From NCBI RefSeq assembly GCF_049257235.1, contig NZ_JBMMUF010000003.1:1-64000 (forward strand): a DNA stretch of 64,000 nucleotides. Direction: 5' to 3'. Shown here in pieces: positions 42,222 through 52,003 of this stretch. Within the stretch, counting starts at the first letter, position 1. Each line of letters starts with the position of its first letter. The notes beneath the pieces were generated by a model. It saw only the letters and a list, made by a program, of their open reading frames with translations. It was not told the DNA's origin and ran no database searches. Both the position numbers and the translations under genes were made by a program. This DNA comes from Pseudoalteromonas sp049257235 (GTDB taxonomy: Bacteria > Pseudomonadota > Gammaproteobacteria > Enterobacterales > Alteromonadaceae).

Positions 42222-42656
42222 TTATCCTTTTAACTTTGTCTGGTGTGATAGTACAGGATCTACAACGATCCTGCCTTCCATTGCGGTGCGTCCAAGTAAC
42301 ATACGAAACTTCATTGTATCGCGATTAGTTAGGGTAGCTTCAATCGGCCATTGCTGAGCATTGATACTCAGTGTGGTCTCAATCACATAACGCATTTCTT
42401 TGTGGCCACCTGAATCAGTCACAGTGCGCTCATCTTTTACTTTAGCTTCGCACACCAGCTCTGTATCTGAGTCATCTTGGTTTGGGTGCACCCAAAACCT
42501 GACCCATTGCTCACCATCTTTGTCAAAAGGATCAACCTTGAATGCATGCACACATGAAGTACGCGCACCTGTATCCACTTTTGCTTTAATTTGCTCGATG
42601 CCTAAGTCTGGTAAAGCGACCCACTCGCGCCAACCCACTAGTATTTTATTATTCAT
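42222..42656 (-). CDS. Retropepsin-like aspartyl protease (COG4067, RimB-type)
   Basis: A 144-residue protein with the single-domain aspartyl protease motif AKVDTGARTSCVHA (D-T-G-A) and the distal MLLGRTAMEGRIVVDP (hydrophobic, then L-G-R). Annotated homologues are called ATP-dependent zinc protease or, in pseudomonads, RimB, a protease coupled to RimK. I chose the ATG at 42656 (MNNKILVGWREWV); the frame is open a further 24 codons. It is the first gene of the three-gene rimK operon. Confidence 0.85.
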   Translation of the reverse strand: MNNKILVGWREWVALPDLGIEQIKAKVDTGARTSCVHAFKVDPFDKDGEQWVRFWVHPNQDDSDTELVCEAKVKDERTVTDSGGHKEMRYVIETTLSINAQQWPIEATLTNRDTMKFRMLLGRTAMEGRIVVDPVLSHQTKLKG

Positions 42657-42837
42657 AATGGCTACCGGATCAGTGCTCCTTATTGAGGAGCAGTTGTCAA
42701 AAAACCGCTTTATACGGTAATTCACCACAAAGGGAAGTGAATTAAATTACTCGCGTCGATTAATTTAATTAATTGATCTCTACGAAGTTGTAGTCAAGGA
42801 TAGAGGAAATACACACGAATAAAAAGTGAATACGATA

Positions 42838-43806
42838 ATGAGCGCACTAATTCATGCCTTAGTACTTGATGGCCGCGGCGGGATAAGCAAACAACTCACC
42901 AGTGCAGAACAAATTAGTACCTGGAATCGTGAAGACGGCACCTTATGGCTACACCTAGATTATCAACTTGACGATGCAAAAGCGTTTCTTGATGCTGCGC
43001 AACTGAGTGACTTTTCAAAGCAGGCACTCATGGCGGGTGAAACGCGCCCTCGTGTTGTGTCTGATGCTCAGGCGAGCTTGATGTTTTTACGTGGCGTAAA
43101 CCTTAATCCTGAGCAAACTCCTGACGACATGGTCTCAATTCGTTTGTGCGTGCAAGAACACCTGATTGTTTCAACACGTCATCGTCGTCTTCTTTCGGTT
43201 AGCGCGCTTGCTGAGTCTCTGCGACAAGGCAAGGGCCCAAGTGATACCTCATCATTGATTTGCCAGCTGTGTGAAAATCTCACCTCGCGCATGCAAGATG
43301 TGATTGATAACTTAGAAGATAAAATGGATGAGTTTGAAGACATTGTCGACAGCACTCCCAAAGCGTATGACCACAATGCACTGTCGCAAGTTCGCCGCCA
43401 AACGATTGGTCTAAAACGTTACATTCGCCCACAAAAAGAGGCTTTGAGAGCCTTACTCAACGAGCGACCTCATTGGCTCAAAGAAAGCGATGTAGCCCGC
43501 GTCAGAGAAACCACCAACCACCTGGTACGTTACTTAGAAGAGCTGGATTTGAACATTGAGCGCGCGCAAATTATTCAACAAGAAGTCGCCAGCCAAGTCT
43601 CTGAGCAGCTAAACGCTCGCATGTATGTCATGTCGGTTGTTGCCGCTCTATTCTTGCCTCTTGGCTTTCTCACCGGCCTGTTGGGAGTGAACATTGGGGG
43701 GATCCCAGGCACTGAGTCAGATGTTGCATTCCCCTTGTTTGTTATCGCCTTGGTTGTATTAACGGGCGGCATAGCCGTTTATTTCAAACTCAAAAAGTGG
43801 CTATGA
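42838..43806 (+). CDS. zntB: ZntB-like zinc transporter of the CorA family
   Basis: A 322-residue inner-membrane protein with a large cytoplasmic N-terminal domain and two C-terminal helices. The signature at the end of the first helix is GVNIGGIPG, the ZntB variant (G-V-N) of the CorA G-M-N motif, so zinc rather than magnesium is the likely ion. Start options are ATG at 42838 and GTG at 42826; neither has a strong ribosome binding site. It ends in a good terminator. Confidence 0.9.
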   Translation: MSALIHALVLDGRGGISKQLTSAEQISTWNREDGTLWLHLDYQLDDAKAFLDAAQLSDFSKQALMAGETRPRVVSDAQASLMFLRGVNLNPEQTPDDMVSIRLCVQEHLIVSTRHRRLLSVSALAESLRQGKGPSDTSSLICQLCENLTSRMQDVIDNLEDKMDEFEDIVDSTPKAYDHNALSQVRRQTIGLKRYIRPQKEALRALLNERPHWLKESDVARVRETTNHLVRYLEELDLNIERAQIIQQEVASQVSEQLNARMYVMSVVAALFLPLGFLTGLLGVNIGGIPGTESDVAFPLFVIALVVLTGGIAVYFKLKKWL

Positions 43807-43831
43807 GTTTAGGTGGCCTTTGCCACTTGCG

Positions 43832-44809
43832 CTAACAGCATAAAAGCCGCGGCAATGACACCGCGGCTTTTGTACACTGTAGACGTGCGAAGTGACGCGC
43901 CAAATATGTCACTGTATCGGTGTTGCCTCCGGGGTTATCACGAACATCTATGATTAACTGCTGAATGTTTTGTTTGCGAATAGTGGCGAACGTGTGATCG
44001 ATAAATTGGCTAAACTCTTCGATGGGCACATCAAAATGCGCAAGATAGATAAACCCCACTTCATCAGATAACTGCAAATAATAATGTGCTTTGTCTGCAC
44101 TTTGATGAGTCGATTCACTCGCTACAGGCCAGCTATATTGAGGGTTAATCGATATGCTTTGAATACCATTTGGCGATGAGATTTCTACATTAAACGTGTC
44201 TAGCCAACCATAACTAGCCCACAATGATGTACCGAATCTCATGGCCACCGAATGTCGACGTAACAGCTCGGTTTCACCCCCAGCATAACTCATCAACTTT
44301 GCAACAATGGTCTCACTATCGACACCATTAATGGACTTTATCTCGCTAAGGCGCGGCACTTGTGTACTGTTAAGTCGATAGCTGTGTTTTATTTGCAAGC
44401 GACCGTCATTGGTAATAAGCACCGCAAGCGGAAATTTTTTATGCCCTGCATCGAGTGCCTTGTTAAGTTCTTGGTATGGCCACAATAAAAAGGAATGCCC
44501 GTCTTGAAAATACGGTGACAATTGACCAACAACTCGGTAGAACTCTGTGCGCGTAAGAGGGTGGGTAATGCCGGATTTGAGTTGCGCAGCTTTGTCTTTT
44601 AGTAATCTGAGCTCCGCGTACTCTTGTATATCGGGGTGGCGGCTAATCGCACCATCAACAAATGCATCGATATCCTCTCGCATCTGCTCCACAGAGAACT
44701 TTTGCACCATCAGCTGCTCATTCTCAAGGGGTGGGAATATCTCTAAATGGCTTTGCTGGCAGCCTGCAACTGATAACAAAGCGACCAGCAAAGGAATGAT
44801 CTTATTCAT
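43832..44809 (-). pseudogene. S41-family peptidase-like lipoprotein, truncated at the 3' end
   Basis: A 325-residue frame. The start at 44809 gives a lipoprotein signal, MNKIIPLLVALLSVAGCQQ. The body looks like an S41 (C-terminal processing) peptidase, with a PDZ-like part and the conserved LIIDVRDNPGGNTDTVTYLA near the end. In complete S41 proteins the catalytic Ser and Lys follow in the next 60-100 residues; here the frame ends 22 residues later, and its last codons (KAAVSLPRLLCC) are simply the zntB terminator read backwards. The gene has therefore lost its catalytic end, probably by deletion. It could still bind peptides, but proteolysis is unlikely. Confidence 0.7.
43842..43871. terminator. 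zntB terminator, read through by the truncated S41 frame
   Basis: AAAAGCCGCGG (43842-43852) and CCGCGGCTTTT (43861-43871) form a perfect 11-bp stem with an 8-nt loop. The minus-strand S41 frame passes through it and stops only at 43832. Confidence 0.85.
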
Positions 44810-44952
44810 GTAATTAATCTCACACTGTGATTGATGACACGAGGGTAACAATACAAGTGTGAAGTTTTTGTCGTGATCAACGTATAAATGCACTCGCCGT
44901 ATACTACTCTTAAATACATTGCGACCATGATTGAATACTCTGTAGTGCACAA

Positions 44953-45699
44953 ATGCGAATTCGCGACTTTCTATACACACACCTCAAAAAAGCGGATTTT
45001 CACGAGCGCACGCTAGCATTCAAGTTAAGTTCTGCTGCCATACTCGTTAGCAGTTTTGCGTTAAACGCAAACACGCAACCTAAGCAAAACGTCACTGTTA
45101 TCGCAGTCGAATACCCTCCTTTTACTACTGCCTTACAAGAATCAAATGGGGTTGCTTTTGAGTTGTTGCGCTCGGCGTTAAAGCAGGCACCAATAGAGTT
45201 ATCGGCTGATATTGTTCCTCCTGCACGAGCACAACGAACGATTGCGCAAGGGGATTGGTGCGCGAGCTTCTACCCTCCCAAACAAGGTGATTTGGGCAGT
45301 GACTTTGTGCCACTCGGAGAGACCATCGACATAACCCTTGTGTCGGCTACTTTGCAACCTAATTTTAAACTCTATGGTGGAGTGCCATTCACCAATAAAA
45401 AAGTGGCTGTGCTCAGGCCCTCCAAAGAAGGAGAGTTGCACCAGCAACTGATTCAACGCGGGTTAGAATTAGTGTTTGTAGAATCCATATATCAAGGGTT
45501 AGAGATGCTCAAAAAGGGCAGAGTGAATTTTGCAATGGGGGATAAGTATAGCGTTGCATCATACCAACAGAATATGGATCCAACCCTAGAGGTGGCGCTT
45601 GCGGACGCACCGTTAATGTCCATGCCAATTGGTATTTTTGTGAATAAAGATTGCGAGACATACTCGGTGCTAAAGCTGCACCTTGATGCAGGCAACTAA
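44953..45699 (+). CDS. Periplasmic solute-binding-like protein (SBP_bac_3 type)
   Basis: A 248-residue exported protein. After a signal-like segment (LSSAAILVSSFALNA) the mature part follows the amino-acid-binding-protein fold: VIAVEYPPFTTALQESNGVA, then FELLRSALKQ and the hinge region with VAVLRPSKEGE. No transporter permease or ATPase is next to it. Stand-alone proteins of this type in Alteromonadales are common and their ligands unknown. It diverges from the truncated peptidase gene and converges with a GGDEF gene 16 bp downstream. Confidence 0.75.
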   Translation: MRIRDFLYTHLKKADFHERTLAFKLSSAAILVSSFALNANTQPKQNVTVIAVEYPPFTTALQESNGVAFELLRSALKQAPIELSADIVPPARAQRTIAQGDWCASFYPPKQGDLGSDFVPLGETIDITLVSATLQPNFKLYGGVPFTNKKVAVLRPSKEGELHQQLIQRGLELVFVESIYQGLEMLKKGRVNFAMGDKYSVASYQQNMDPTLEVALADAPLMSMPIGIFVNKDCETYSVLKLHLDAGN

Positions 45700-45715
45700 A
45701 GAGTCTTTAATGGCG

Positions 45716-46900
45716 TCACGCTGATTGCACTGTGCCATAACACAATGATGGCGAGGACATTTGCACGCGATTTCGACCATTGTGTTTTGCTTCATACAAG
45801 GCGTAGTCAGCCCTCTCTATGGCGCCTTGCCAATTGTCATCATGTGATGAATTAGTACTGATACCAATGCTCACAGTAATCTGGATTTCTTCTTCGTTAG
45901 ATACAGCGATGGTGCACTGAGATATGGCCTCCCTCAGACGTTCTGCTAAGATAATTGCGCCATCACAATCAGTTTTCAAAGCCACCAATAAAAACTCTTC
46001 ACCACCCATTCTAAAGACCGAGTCTTGCTCTCGGATATACCCTGTTACGACTGACGATATGCGCTGTAGCACTTTATCCCCAACATGATGGCCATATTCA
46101 TCATTAACTTTTTTAAAGTGATCAACATCAATCATGATAAACGCCAGCCTTAGGTTTTCTCGCTTGGCAAAGTTATACGCCTTAGAAACAAATGGAACGA
46201 GAGCATTGCGATTAAAAAACCCAGTTAAGTTATCGGTCACGGCCATCGCTTTGAGTTTTTGTTCACTAAACCAAAAATTGGTGAATATCAGCGATACGGT
46301 CAACAAGAAATAATATGAAGAAAGAAGAAAGTTACCAATATATACAAAGCCTTCTTTTATATACTCAATGCCCCCATCGCCTTGAGCCATCGATATAAAT
46401 CTCAGGATATAAAGCACCAGAAACATAAAAACACTTAAAATCAAGGGTAATAACCCCCTAAACTCCTTAGATCGTAGGTGCTTCGCGAGCACTGTCAGAG
46501 CTGCAAGGTTTATGACAATAACGACAGGAGAAAGGATTAGCACTCTAAGCTGCGCTGAAGCAACGACAGCTGGAACAAATTGTATTGCCACAACAATTAT
46601 AGAGAGTGCAACCACAGCAAAGTAGCCAGATTGATGCCCCATCAGGCGCAGACAGCCTTTTAAAATAAGTGCATGACCTATAATAAAAAAAGCATTGAGA
46701 AACACAGTTACGGTTGGCTGTGCCATTGCGTGATACTGATCAAACACCGCTAGGGTGCTCGCCACCGAAAAGGCAGCACCAGCAAAAGCCCAATCTAGCG
46801 TATGTTTTTGACTAGAGTCAAAAATGTAGTCTGACACCATGGTCAGGGTCATGATCGCACTGGAAATAACGATCATGATGAGGATGGTAAACTGATCCAT
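45716..46900 (-). CDS. Membrane diguanylate cyclase (GGDEF)
   Basis: A 394-residue protein with about six or seven N-terminal membrane helices (residues about 5-205) and a C-terminal cyclase domain with RMGGEEF and FIMIDVDHFKKVNDEYGHHV; metal and substrate residues are intact, so c-di-GMP synthesis is expected. The sensor part is hydrophobic and unlike named domains. AAGGAGA lies 10 bp before the ATG, and an inverted repeat frames that site (46901-46946). Confidence 0.9.
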   Translation of the reverse strand: MDQFTILIMIVISSAIMTLTMVSDYIFDSSQKHTLDWAFAGAAFSVASTLAVFDQYHAMAQPTVTVFLNAFFIIGHALILKGCLRLMGHQSGYFAVVALSIIVVAIQFVPAVVASAQLRVLILSPVVIVINLAALTVLAKHLRSKEFRGLLPLILSVFMFLVLYILRFISMAQGDGGIEYIKEGFVYIGNFLLSSYYFLLTVSLIFTNFWFSEQKLKAMAVTDNLTGFFNRNALVPFVSKAYNFAKRENLRLAFIMIDVDHFKKVNDEYGHHVGDKVLQRISSVVTGYIREQDSVFRMGGEEFLLVALKTDCDGAIILAERLREAISQCTIAVSNEEEIQITVSIGISTNSSHDDNWQGAIERADYALYEAKHNGRNRVQMSSPSLCYGTVQSA

Positions 46901-46946
46901 GCAGCTTGTTCTCCTTGCTAGTGCCTAGCTCTAACCTACAAGCTGC
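46901..46946. promoter_or_regulatory. Inverted repeat enclosing the ribosome binding site of the membrane GGDEF gene
   Basis: GCAGCTTGT (46901-46909) and ACAAGCTGC (46938-46946) are perfect 9-bp arms. On the coding strand the second arm ends exactly at the ATG, and the AAGGAG lies in the 28-nt loop. Confidence 0.55.
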
Positions 46947-47248
46947 TGAAACACGTATAAACTGGAAGCACTCTAAACCATTATTCTCCCGCTTCCCCTA
47001 CCTCACTGAGCGGATAAAATCGTCGCAAAATTGACATGAAATTTATATCAACCCGATATATAAAAAAGTAAAAAAAGCGAAAAAAGTCAAACAAAAGGGG
47101 GGATTTTAGCTGCAGCTAGGTGAATAAACAGTCGGATGTCATCTATTCCTCATTGCAATGAGACGCTCACCAACAAGCAGTTCGCTAATGATGCTTTCGA
47201 TATGAGAGTGACTAGAGAATACGCAACAATACACATACATGTTAATAC
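46947..47248. other. Gene-free stretch before tRNA-Arg
   Basis: About 300 bp with A-rich segments (47050-47100) and no gene that I can support. The 3' flank of the tRNA (minus strand) lies at its right end; no clear terminator is seen. Confidence 0.35.
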
Positions 47249-47323
47249 TGGCGCTCCCGCCAGGGATCGAACCTGGAACTTGGCCTCCGGAGGGCCACGT
47301 GATATCCATTTCACCACGAGAGC
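47249..47323 (-). tRNA. tRNA-Arg, anticodon CCG
   Basis: The minus strand folds into a full cloverleaf of 75 nt: acceptor GCTCTCG with CGGGAGC, D arm GTG/CAC, anticodon stem TGGCC/GGCCA with loop CTCCGGA (anticodon CCG, reads CGG), T arm CCAGG/CCTGG with TTCGATC loop, discriminator G, and an encoded CCA end. No integrase or island is attached to it in this window. Confidence 0.95.
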
Positions 47324-47907
47324 ATGAAGTCGTCAGGACAACGACCTGTGTATAGTAATGAGATAACCCGCTAAATACTAGCCCTACTGATTCTTATGGC
47401 GATTATTTCAACAGCTTTCATTAGGGCGTGATTTCCAAGGGGACATATTAGTTCAACATTCAGGCTAAATATGCATCAATTCATCCCTTTTTAAGGTAAA
47501 AACCTTAAAAAGCGCACAAATACACATAAAAATTACAAAATTACGACACAAAGTTAACTAAAAGCATCTAGCGAATGAATGAAAATTCTATATAATTGCA
47601 TCAAAATTCACTTAAGCGCTTTTTGAGTACCTAAGTATTCATTGCCAGTAATGAGCACGCTCCATTAGCTTGGTGGTCACATCAGCACAACATTGAGCGC
47701 TCTGTATGAGTGAAATGCATACTTAGAAAATTTTCATCTATCTTTTTTTGCACGAAAATTCACGATTTATCGGCAAAAAAGCATAGAAAAGCAAACTAAG
47801 TGCATATAAATATTTTTACCCATTTCAAGGGGTTGCAAACACAAAGTTAACGTGTTTCATATATGCAATACAACTTTGCTACATATACATTACAGGGTCA
47901 TCGGACA
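47324..47907. other. Promoter region of the TonB receptor
   Basis: About 580 AT-rich bp. TATATAAT at 47590-47597 is a possible -10 element. CTTAAGCGCTTTT at 47611-47623 shares its AAGCGCTT core with the palindrome in front of the GH16 gene. No gene is seen; a long leader of the receptor mRNA is likely. Confidence 0.4.
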
Positions 47908-50376
47908 ATGAAAACATTTAAGCCTACGCTCGTTGCTGCGGCAATTGCCAGTAGCTTCTTTAATACTGCTGTTGCAGAAGAAGCGGCAACAGAAGCCAAA
48001 AAAGAAAAGTCTTTAGAAGTTATTCAAATCACGGCAACTCGCCGTAGTGGCTCTGCACAAGAGGCACCTTTGAATATCACGGCTATGGACTCAGATGTGA
48101 TGAAAGATCAGAACATCGCCCAACTCGAAGATGTTGCGCGCTGGGTGCCAGGTTTAACCATCACAGATCAGGGTGGTCGTGAAGGCTCGCCTATCATTGT
48201 TCGTGGCCTTAATACTAACTCATCAGAACGCGCTTCAGACAGCGGTACAGTTGCCACGTACTTAGGTGAAATCCCACTGAACATCAACCTACGTTTAACT
48301 GACGTTCAACGCGTAGAGGTTTTGATTGGCCCGCAAGGTACGTTGTATGGCGCTGGTACGTTAGGTGGCGCGATTCGCTACATGCTTAACGAGCCTGTAC
48401 TTGATATGACTGAAGGCCAAATCACTGGCGACTTATTCTCGTTGTCGCAAAGTGACGGCATGGGTGGCGAAGCAGGTTTTGTGTTCAATACGCCGCTTAT
48501 CGAAGATGAATTAGCGGTTCGTGCTAGCGTTAATCACTACCACAACCCAGGTTACCTTGATTATAACTTTGTTGTGCGTGAGCCGGGTGTGTCATTACCT
48601 GACCCTGATTGGTCAAATGCCGATGACGTTGCAGCCAACATCAAACAAGTTGAAGATGCCAATGATGAAGACATCACCACTGCACGTATCTCGTTACGCT
48701 GGGCTCCTAACGAGACGTTTGAAGGCACGCTGAATTACTTCTATCAAAAGCAAGAGCACGGCGGTAACTCAATTACTCAATATGGCTCTATTAGCCCACA
48801 AAATCCAATGCATGATCTCGTGGGTAAATACGACTCAGCATACCGTGTAGAAGAGCCAAATGAGCAAACAGATGAATTATTAAGCCTAGAGCTAAAAGCT
48901 GACTTGGGTTTTGCTGAGTTAGTCTCTGCTTCTGGTTGGTCAACCTACGAGCAGCAAGGGCAGCGTGACCAAACTGATCTTCTTTACGATATCTGGAGTG
49001 GCTATGCCGCGTTCCCTGCATTTGTGGGCTACACCAACGACACCAGCGATCAAGACAGCTTCACTCAAGAACTACGTTTAGTATCAAGCAGTGACGGTCC
49101 ATGGAACTGGATAGTAGGTGGTTACTACAACAAATTTGAAAGCAAGTCAGACGATCGCGAGTACGCACCAAACTTTGATCTATTCGATTACGGCTCTGAT
49201 GTTCCAAACATCGAAGACGACTTAGAATACATTGCCCTATCTCAGTCTGAGACAACGGAAAAGGCCTTGTTTGGTGAAGTGGGCTATGCATTTAATGATC
49301 AACTTACTGTAACGCTTGGTGCGCGTTTCTATGAGTATGAAATTGAATCTAAATCAGGTTCAGCTACACCACTTTATGACGTGTACGACGATGTTTTATA
49401 TTCAACAGTGCAAGATATTGCGCTTGAGCCAACGTCAGCAGAAGATGACGGTAGCCTATTTAAGCTCAATGCCAACTACACTTTTGATAATGGTGTTGTG
49501 ACCTATTTCACTATTAGTGAAGGCTTCCGTATCGGTGGTAGTAACGGTTTAGAGTCATGCCCTGATGTATTACCAGATCAGCAAATTGTCTGCGCACTCC
49601 CTAATGAGTTAGCTTATACACCAGATACAACGACCAACTATGAGCTAGGTATTAAATCAACGTGGTTGGGCAACAAGCTTCATTTCAACGCGGCATTATT
49701 TAGCGTTGACTGGGATGATGCACAAATCCAATCAACTACCGTAAACGGTCAAGAGATCATTACCTCAAATGCGGGCTCTGCACGCTCTCAAGGTGTTGAA
49801 CTATCTACACGTGCGCTTATTGGTGACAACTGGACCATGTATGCAACCTACTCATATGCGAAAGCTGAGTTAACTGAAGATGCGCCATTCTTATTCGATG
49901 TAATCAAAGAAGAAGACGGCTTCAGCGCGCAAGAAGTCGCAGTAATGCAACCATACTATGACGGTGCTGACGGCGATCGCCTACCGGGTGCGCCTGAACA
50001 TCAGGCCTCTATGGGTATCGGTTATGAGCAAGAAGTATTTGGTGATAAATACCTGAACATTAACTATGGTATTACCGCTCAAAGCGACGTCTACACTAAA
50101 GTGGGTCTAAAAGCAGATGGTGAAGTGTTGCCAGGTTATGCGCTAAGCAACTTATCAGCACAAATCTCAGGTGATATGTGGAGTGCAACTGTATACGTGA
50201 ACAACTTATTCGATAAGTATGCGTTTACATCAACACGCCGTGATAAGTCATGGGCTGGTGATGCACGATTTGAAGCGAAAAACCGCGAGTTACCGGAGCT
50301 ACAACGTGTATATGGTCACTACATCACTACACCGCGTACCATTGGTGTGAAGTTTACATACAACTTTGAACTGTAA
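47908..50376 (+). CDS. TonB-dependent outer membrane receptor
   Basis: An 822-residue receptor. I chose the ATG at 47908, which starts a normal signal peptide (MKTFKPTLVAAAIASSFF, cleavage near NTAVA). The plug begins with the TonB-box-like EVIQITATRR, then SAQEAPLNITAMDSDVM and IIVRGLNT; the barrel ends IGVKFTYNFEL. It imports a bulky ligand with energy from TonB-ExbBD. The substrate cannot be read from the sequence; the type (IPR-like TBDR with EAPLNI) is found with siderophores, glycans and other ligands. A TPR-sulfotransferase gene follows. Confidence 0.92.
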   Translation: MKTFKPTLVAAAIASSFFNTAVAEEAATEAKKEKSLEVIQITATRRSGSAQEAPLNITAMDSDVMKDQNIAQLEDVARWVPGLTITDQGGREGSPIIVRGLNTNSSERASDSGTVATYLGEIPLNINLRLTDVQRVEVLIGPQGTLYGAGTLGGAIRYMLNEPVLDMTEGQITGDLFSLSQSDGMGGEAGFVFNTPLIEDELAVRASVNHYHNPGYLDYNFVVREPGVSLPDPDWSNADDVAANIKQVEDANDEDITTARISLRWAPNETFEGTLNYFYQKQEHGGNSITQYGSISPQNPMHDLVGKYDSAYRVEEPNEQTDELLSLELKADLGFAELVSASGWSTYEQQGQRDQTDLLYDIWSGYAAFPAFVGYTNDTSDQDSFTQELRLVSSSDGPWNWIVGGYYNKFESKSDDREYAPNFDLFDYGSDVPNIEDDLEYIALSQSETTEKALFGEVGYAFNDQLTVTLGARFYEYEIESKSGSATPLYDVYDDVLYSTVQDIALEPTSAEDDGSLFKLNANYTFDNGVVTYFTISEGFRIGGSNGLESCPDVLPDQQIVCALPNELAYTPDTTTNYELGIKSTWLGNKLHFNAALFSVDWDDAQIQSTTVNGQEIITSNAGSARSQGVELSTRALIGDNWTMYATYSYAKAELTEDAPFLFDVIKEEDGFSAQEVAVMQPYYDGADGDRLPGAPEHQASMGIGYEQEVFGDKYLNINYGITAQSDVYTKVGLKADGEVLPGYALSNLSAQISGDMWSATVYVNNLFDKYAFTSTRRDKSWAGDARFEAKNRELPELQRVYGHYITTPRTIGVKFTYNFEL

Positions 50377-50389
50377 ATACAACACGCAC

Positions 50390-50417
50390 AAAAAGGGCAG
50401 CATTCGCTGCCCTTTTT
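50390..50417 (+). terminator. Terminator after the TonB receptor
   Basis: AAAAAGGGCAGC (50390-50401) and GCTGCCCTTTTT (50406-50417) form a perfect 12-bp stem with an ATTC loop. It separates the receptor from the sulfotransferase gene. Confidence 0.9.
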
Positions 50418-50485
50418 ACTTTACTCACCTAAGCGTTTTATTATCTTGGTAAATCATTCGCACTTTGTTAATCACTCATACACTT

Positions 50486-52003
50486 ATGACAACACCCACG
50501 CTCGTTAATGACATCCATCGCTTATTGGCACAAGGCCAACTACAGCAGGCACATCATCGTTTAGTGCAGGCACTGCAACATGCACCAAACGATCACCTAG
50601 CTTGGTCTTTGCTGGCGCAGGTTAATATGCAAGCGGGGGATTTACACAAAGCACTGAAGGTCATTGATAAAGCACTGAGCCTATCGCAACAATCTGATTA
50701 CCATGTTGCCAAAGCAAAATACCTGTATTTACTGGGTGATGTGAGTGGTTGCCAATGCATATTGGCCCAGTTAGAGAGCGATACTTTTGACGATGCCATC
50801 ATCTTGGATACCCTTGCAAATCTGCATACTCGCCTAGGCCACTATGAAACGGCTCATCAATACCAACTTAACGCGTTGGAACATGAGCCAAAGAACGCTG
50901 ACATTCTAGTCAATAGCGCCATAAGTCACACCATTGTAGGTCAACAAGAACAGGCGATTGCGCTGCTGCACAAAGCCTTAGATAAGGATCCTGCTCACCA
51001 TCGCGCGCACTACATATTGGCGCAACAAAGTAACACTGAAGATGCACCTGCTCACATAAAGCAACTTAGTGCGCTACTAACGCGCCCTGCCTCGCCTTTA
51101 GCACAACAACACTTGCTACACGCAAAAGCGCTGGAACACGAGAAACTTGAAGAATTTCATGAAGCATTTATTGCTTTTGAACACAGTAAAAAGGCGCAAG
51201 ATGGGCGTGTACAGTTTGATGCCAAAAGGCACCATGATTTCTGCCAAGACATCATGACACTTCCTGTATTATCAGCTACTAAAGAGCGCGCACAACCCGT
51301 TTTTATTGCTGGCATGCCGCGCTCTGGCACCACATTGCTGGATAAAATTGCATGTCAAAGTACACAACTTGCTTCTATGGGGGAGCTCAACGATATTGCC
51401 CAGTTAGTGAAACAAATAAGTAATGTACAAGGAGGGGGCATTGTCTCAACGCAGATACTTCAAAGCGCCGCACACGCTAACTTAACTCATCTCGCTGACG
51501 CATACTTGCAACGCTACAACCAACTCAAAGGTGCCTGTGAGCGTGGCTGTGACAAACAACCATTCAATTTCTATTACATTGATTTTATTGTGGCGGCATT
51601 TCCGCACGCCAAGATTGTGTTGATGCTGCGCGATAAAGAGGATACGTGCATCGCCAATATGCGCCAGCTTTATCAAGTACAAAGCCCATTTCATCATTAC
51701 GCTTTTGACTTAAGCAATATCCAAGCATTTTACGATGACTATGTCATGCTGGCATCGCACTTCGCCAACAAATACCCTCACAATGTCGTGATTCAACGCT
51801 ATGAGCAATTGGCCATGCAAGGTGAACCAGTGATCCGCACGCTGTACGACTTTTGCGCGCTTCCTTGGCAAAATGATAGCTTGGCGTTTTACACCACAGC
51901 GAGTGCCTGCGCAACAGCCAGTAAACTACAAATACGCCAACCGCTAAATACCCGCTCGATTGGCTTCTGGCAGCATTACAAAGCACAATACGAACAATAT
52001 TGA
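50486..52003 (+). CDS. TPR-repeat sulfotransferase family protein
   Basis: A 505-residue protein. Residues about 1-220 form tetratricopeptide repeats (AWSLLAQVNMQAGDLHKALK, then LDTLANLHTRLGHYETAHQY). The C-terminal part is a sulfotransferase: the 5'-phosphosulfate loop VFIAGMPRSGTTLLDKI (about residues 276-292) and MLRDKEDTCIANMRQLY. It should move sulfate from PAPS to an unknown acceptor. Genes of this type often sit beside TonB receptors in Alteromonadales and sphingomonads (my recollection), but a terminator lies between them here. The start is ATG at 50486, seven codons inside the open frame. Confidence 0.82.
   Translation: MTTPTLVNDIHRLLAQGQLQQAHHRLVQALQHAPNDHLAWSLLAQVNMQAGDLHKALKVIDKALSLSQQSDYHVAKAKYLYLLGDVSGCQCILAQLESDTFDDAIILDTLANLHTRLGHYETAHQYQLNALEHEPKNADILVNSAISHTIVGQQEQAIALLHKALDKDPAHHRAHYILAQQSNTEDAPAHIKQLSALLTRPASPLAQQHLLHAKALEHEKLEEFHEAFIAFEHSKKAQDGRVQFDAKRHHDFCQDIMTLPVLSATKERAQPVFIAGMPRSGTTLLDKIACQSTQLASMGELNDIAQLVKQISNVQGGGIVSTQILQSAAHANLTHLADAYLQRYNQLKGACERGCDKQPFNFYYIDFIVAAFPHAKIVLMLRDKEDTCIANMRQLYQVQSPFHHYAFDLSNIQAFYDDYVMLASHFANKYPHNVVIQRYEQLAMQGEPVIRTLYDFCALPWQNDSLAFYTTASACATASKLQIRQPLNTRSIGFWQHYKAQYEQY

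Noticed and set aside
47249..47323. tRNA-Arg as the attachment site of an island
   Set aside because: No integrase lies beside it and no duplicate of the tRNA 3' end was noticed in the window.
47136..47327. Plus-strand frame (63 codons) across the tRNA
   Set aside because: Its end is the tRNA gene read in reverse (A-P-A-R-D-R-T-W-N-L), a common false ORF.
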